Below are positions 63,830 to 64,000 of a DNA stretch of 64,000 nt, in pieces (the first letter of the stretch is position 1; every line of letters starts with the position of its first letter). Source of the DNA: Nocardioides sp. JS614 (lineage in GTDB: Bacteria; Actinomycetota; Actinomycetes; Propionibacteriales; Nocardioidaceae); assembly GCF_000015265.1 (NCBI RefSeq), contig NC_008699.1, positions 744,001 through 808,000 on the forward strand, given 5' to 3'. A model generated the notes under the pieces. That model had not been told where the DNA came from. It did not search any database and saw only the letters and a list, made by a program, of their open reading frames with translations. Position numbers and translations under genes: made by a program.

Positions 63830-64000
63830 TCAGGCGTCGATGTCGAGGTACACCGGGTAGCCGTGGCCGCGGCCGGTGGCGCGGTCCACGCGCTCGGCGA
63901 ACCGGTGCTGGCGACCGACCGTCCCGGCCGCCTGCCTGAGCTGAGCCTCCACCTGCGCCTGCCGGTCCCGGAGAGCCAGGGCGCGCTCGACGAGGTCGGC
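63830..64000 (-). CDS. C-terminal part of a helical protein (5' end outside the window)
   Basis: The frame read on the minus strand is open from the window edge to TGA at 63832-63830. The visible 56 residues are a charged helix (VERALALRDRQAQVEAQLRQ) followed by a GRGHGYPVYLDIDA tail. No family recognised. The position just before flgB, where Gram-positive flagellar loci often hold fliD-fliS and small chaperones, makes a FliT/FlgN-like export chaperone possible, but this is only a positional guess. Confidence 0.55.
   Translation of the reverse strand, partial: ADLVERALALRDRQAQVEAQLRQAAGTVGRQHRFAERVDRATGRGHGYPVYLDIDA

Overview
The window is high-GC DNA from a motile, mce-bearing actinobacterium, most likely Nocardioides or a close relative in the Nocardioidaceae. 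This rests on the actinobacterial RpoB/RpoC sequences, an mce cluster, a Gram-positive type flagellar operon without P- or L-ring genes, frequent GTG starts, ATGA/GTGA start-stop overlaps and several apparently leaderless genes. No rRNA or tRNA gene, CRISPR array, transposase or prophage was seen.

Layout. (1) 1-5542, plus strand: the distal part of an mce lipid-import operon (mceC partial, mceD, lipoprotein mceE, mceF, two Mce-associated membrane proteins, one with a J-domain-like head). (2) 5543-13288: rpoB and rpoC with two candidate promoters, a large hairpin between the two genes and terminators after rpoC. (3) 13478-16191: a secreted DUF4232-type protein, a geranylgeranyl-reductase-family flavoprotein and a tandem NUDIX protein. 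(4) 26283-16154, minus strand: a GH5 hydrolase followed by seven tightly coupled genes. They include a family 2 glycosyltransferase with MshEN/GSPII_E-type domains, a GT-C-like membrane protein, a Pro/Glu-rich coiled-coil protein and secreted or lipid-anchored proteins. I read this as an undescribed exopolysaccharide synthesis/export cluster. (5) 26344-30322: an ADHFe1-type hydroxyacid-oxoacid transhydrogenase next to a fused FAD/Fe-S dehydrogenase, which together suggest a D-2-hydroxyglutarate cycle. (6) 30319-34264: a 27-residue membrane peptide, a methyltransferase, an anchored beta-propeller protein, topoisomerase IB and a macrodomain protein, with a MITE-like element between the last two. 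(7) 34281-38717: serC, a zinc-ribbon protein, a GNAT enzyme, a secreted M15/VldE-like protein, citrate synthase and pdxH. (8) 38795-43108: a TetR regulator with its operator and a heterodimeric ABC exporter. (9) 43109-43504 has no ordinary gene but holds a compact plus-strand transcription unit with its own promoter, a very strong Shine-Dalgarno sequence, a 12-residue ORF and competing hairpins.

(10) From 63645 down to 43505 on the minus strand runs a 20-kb flagellar operon: flgB flgC fliE fliF fliG fliH fliI fliJ, a NlpC/P60-lytic transglycosylase fusion, fliK flgD flgE flbD motA motB fliL fliM fliN fliO fliP fliQ fliR flhB flhA and a 98-residue membrane protein. It encodes the rod, MS ring, switch, hook tools, export gate and stator. 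Flagellin, hook-filament and cap genes and chemotaxis genes are not in the window. Two sites fit a CTCA-N16-GCCGAA/T flagellar sigma-factor promoter, before flgB and before flbD. A tandem hairpin repeat has split what looks like an ATGA overlap between fliH and fliI.
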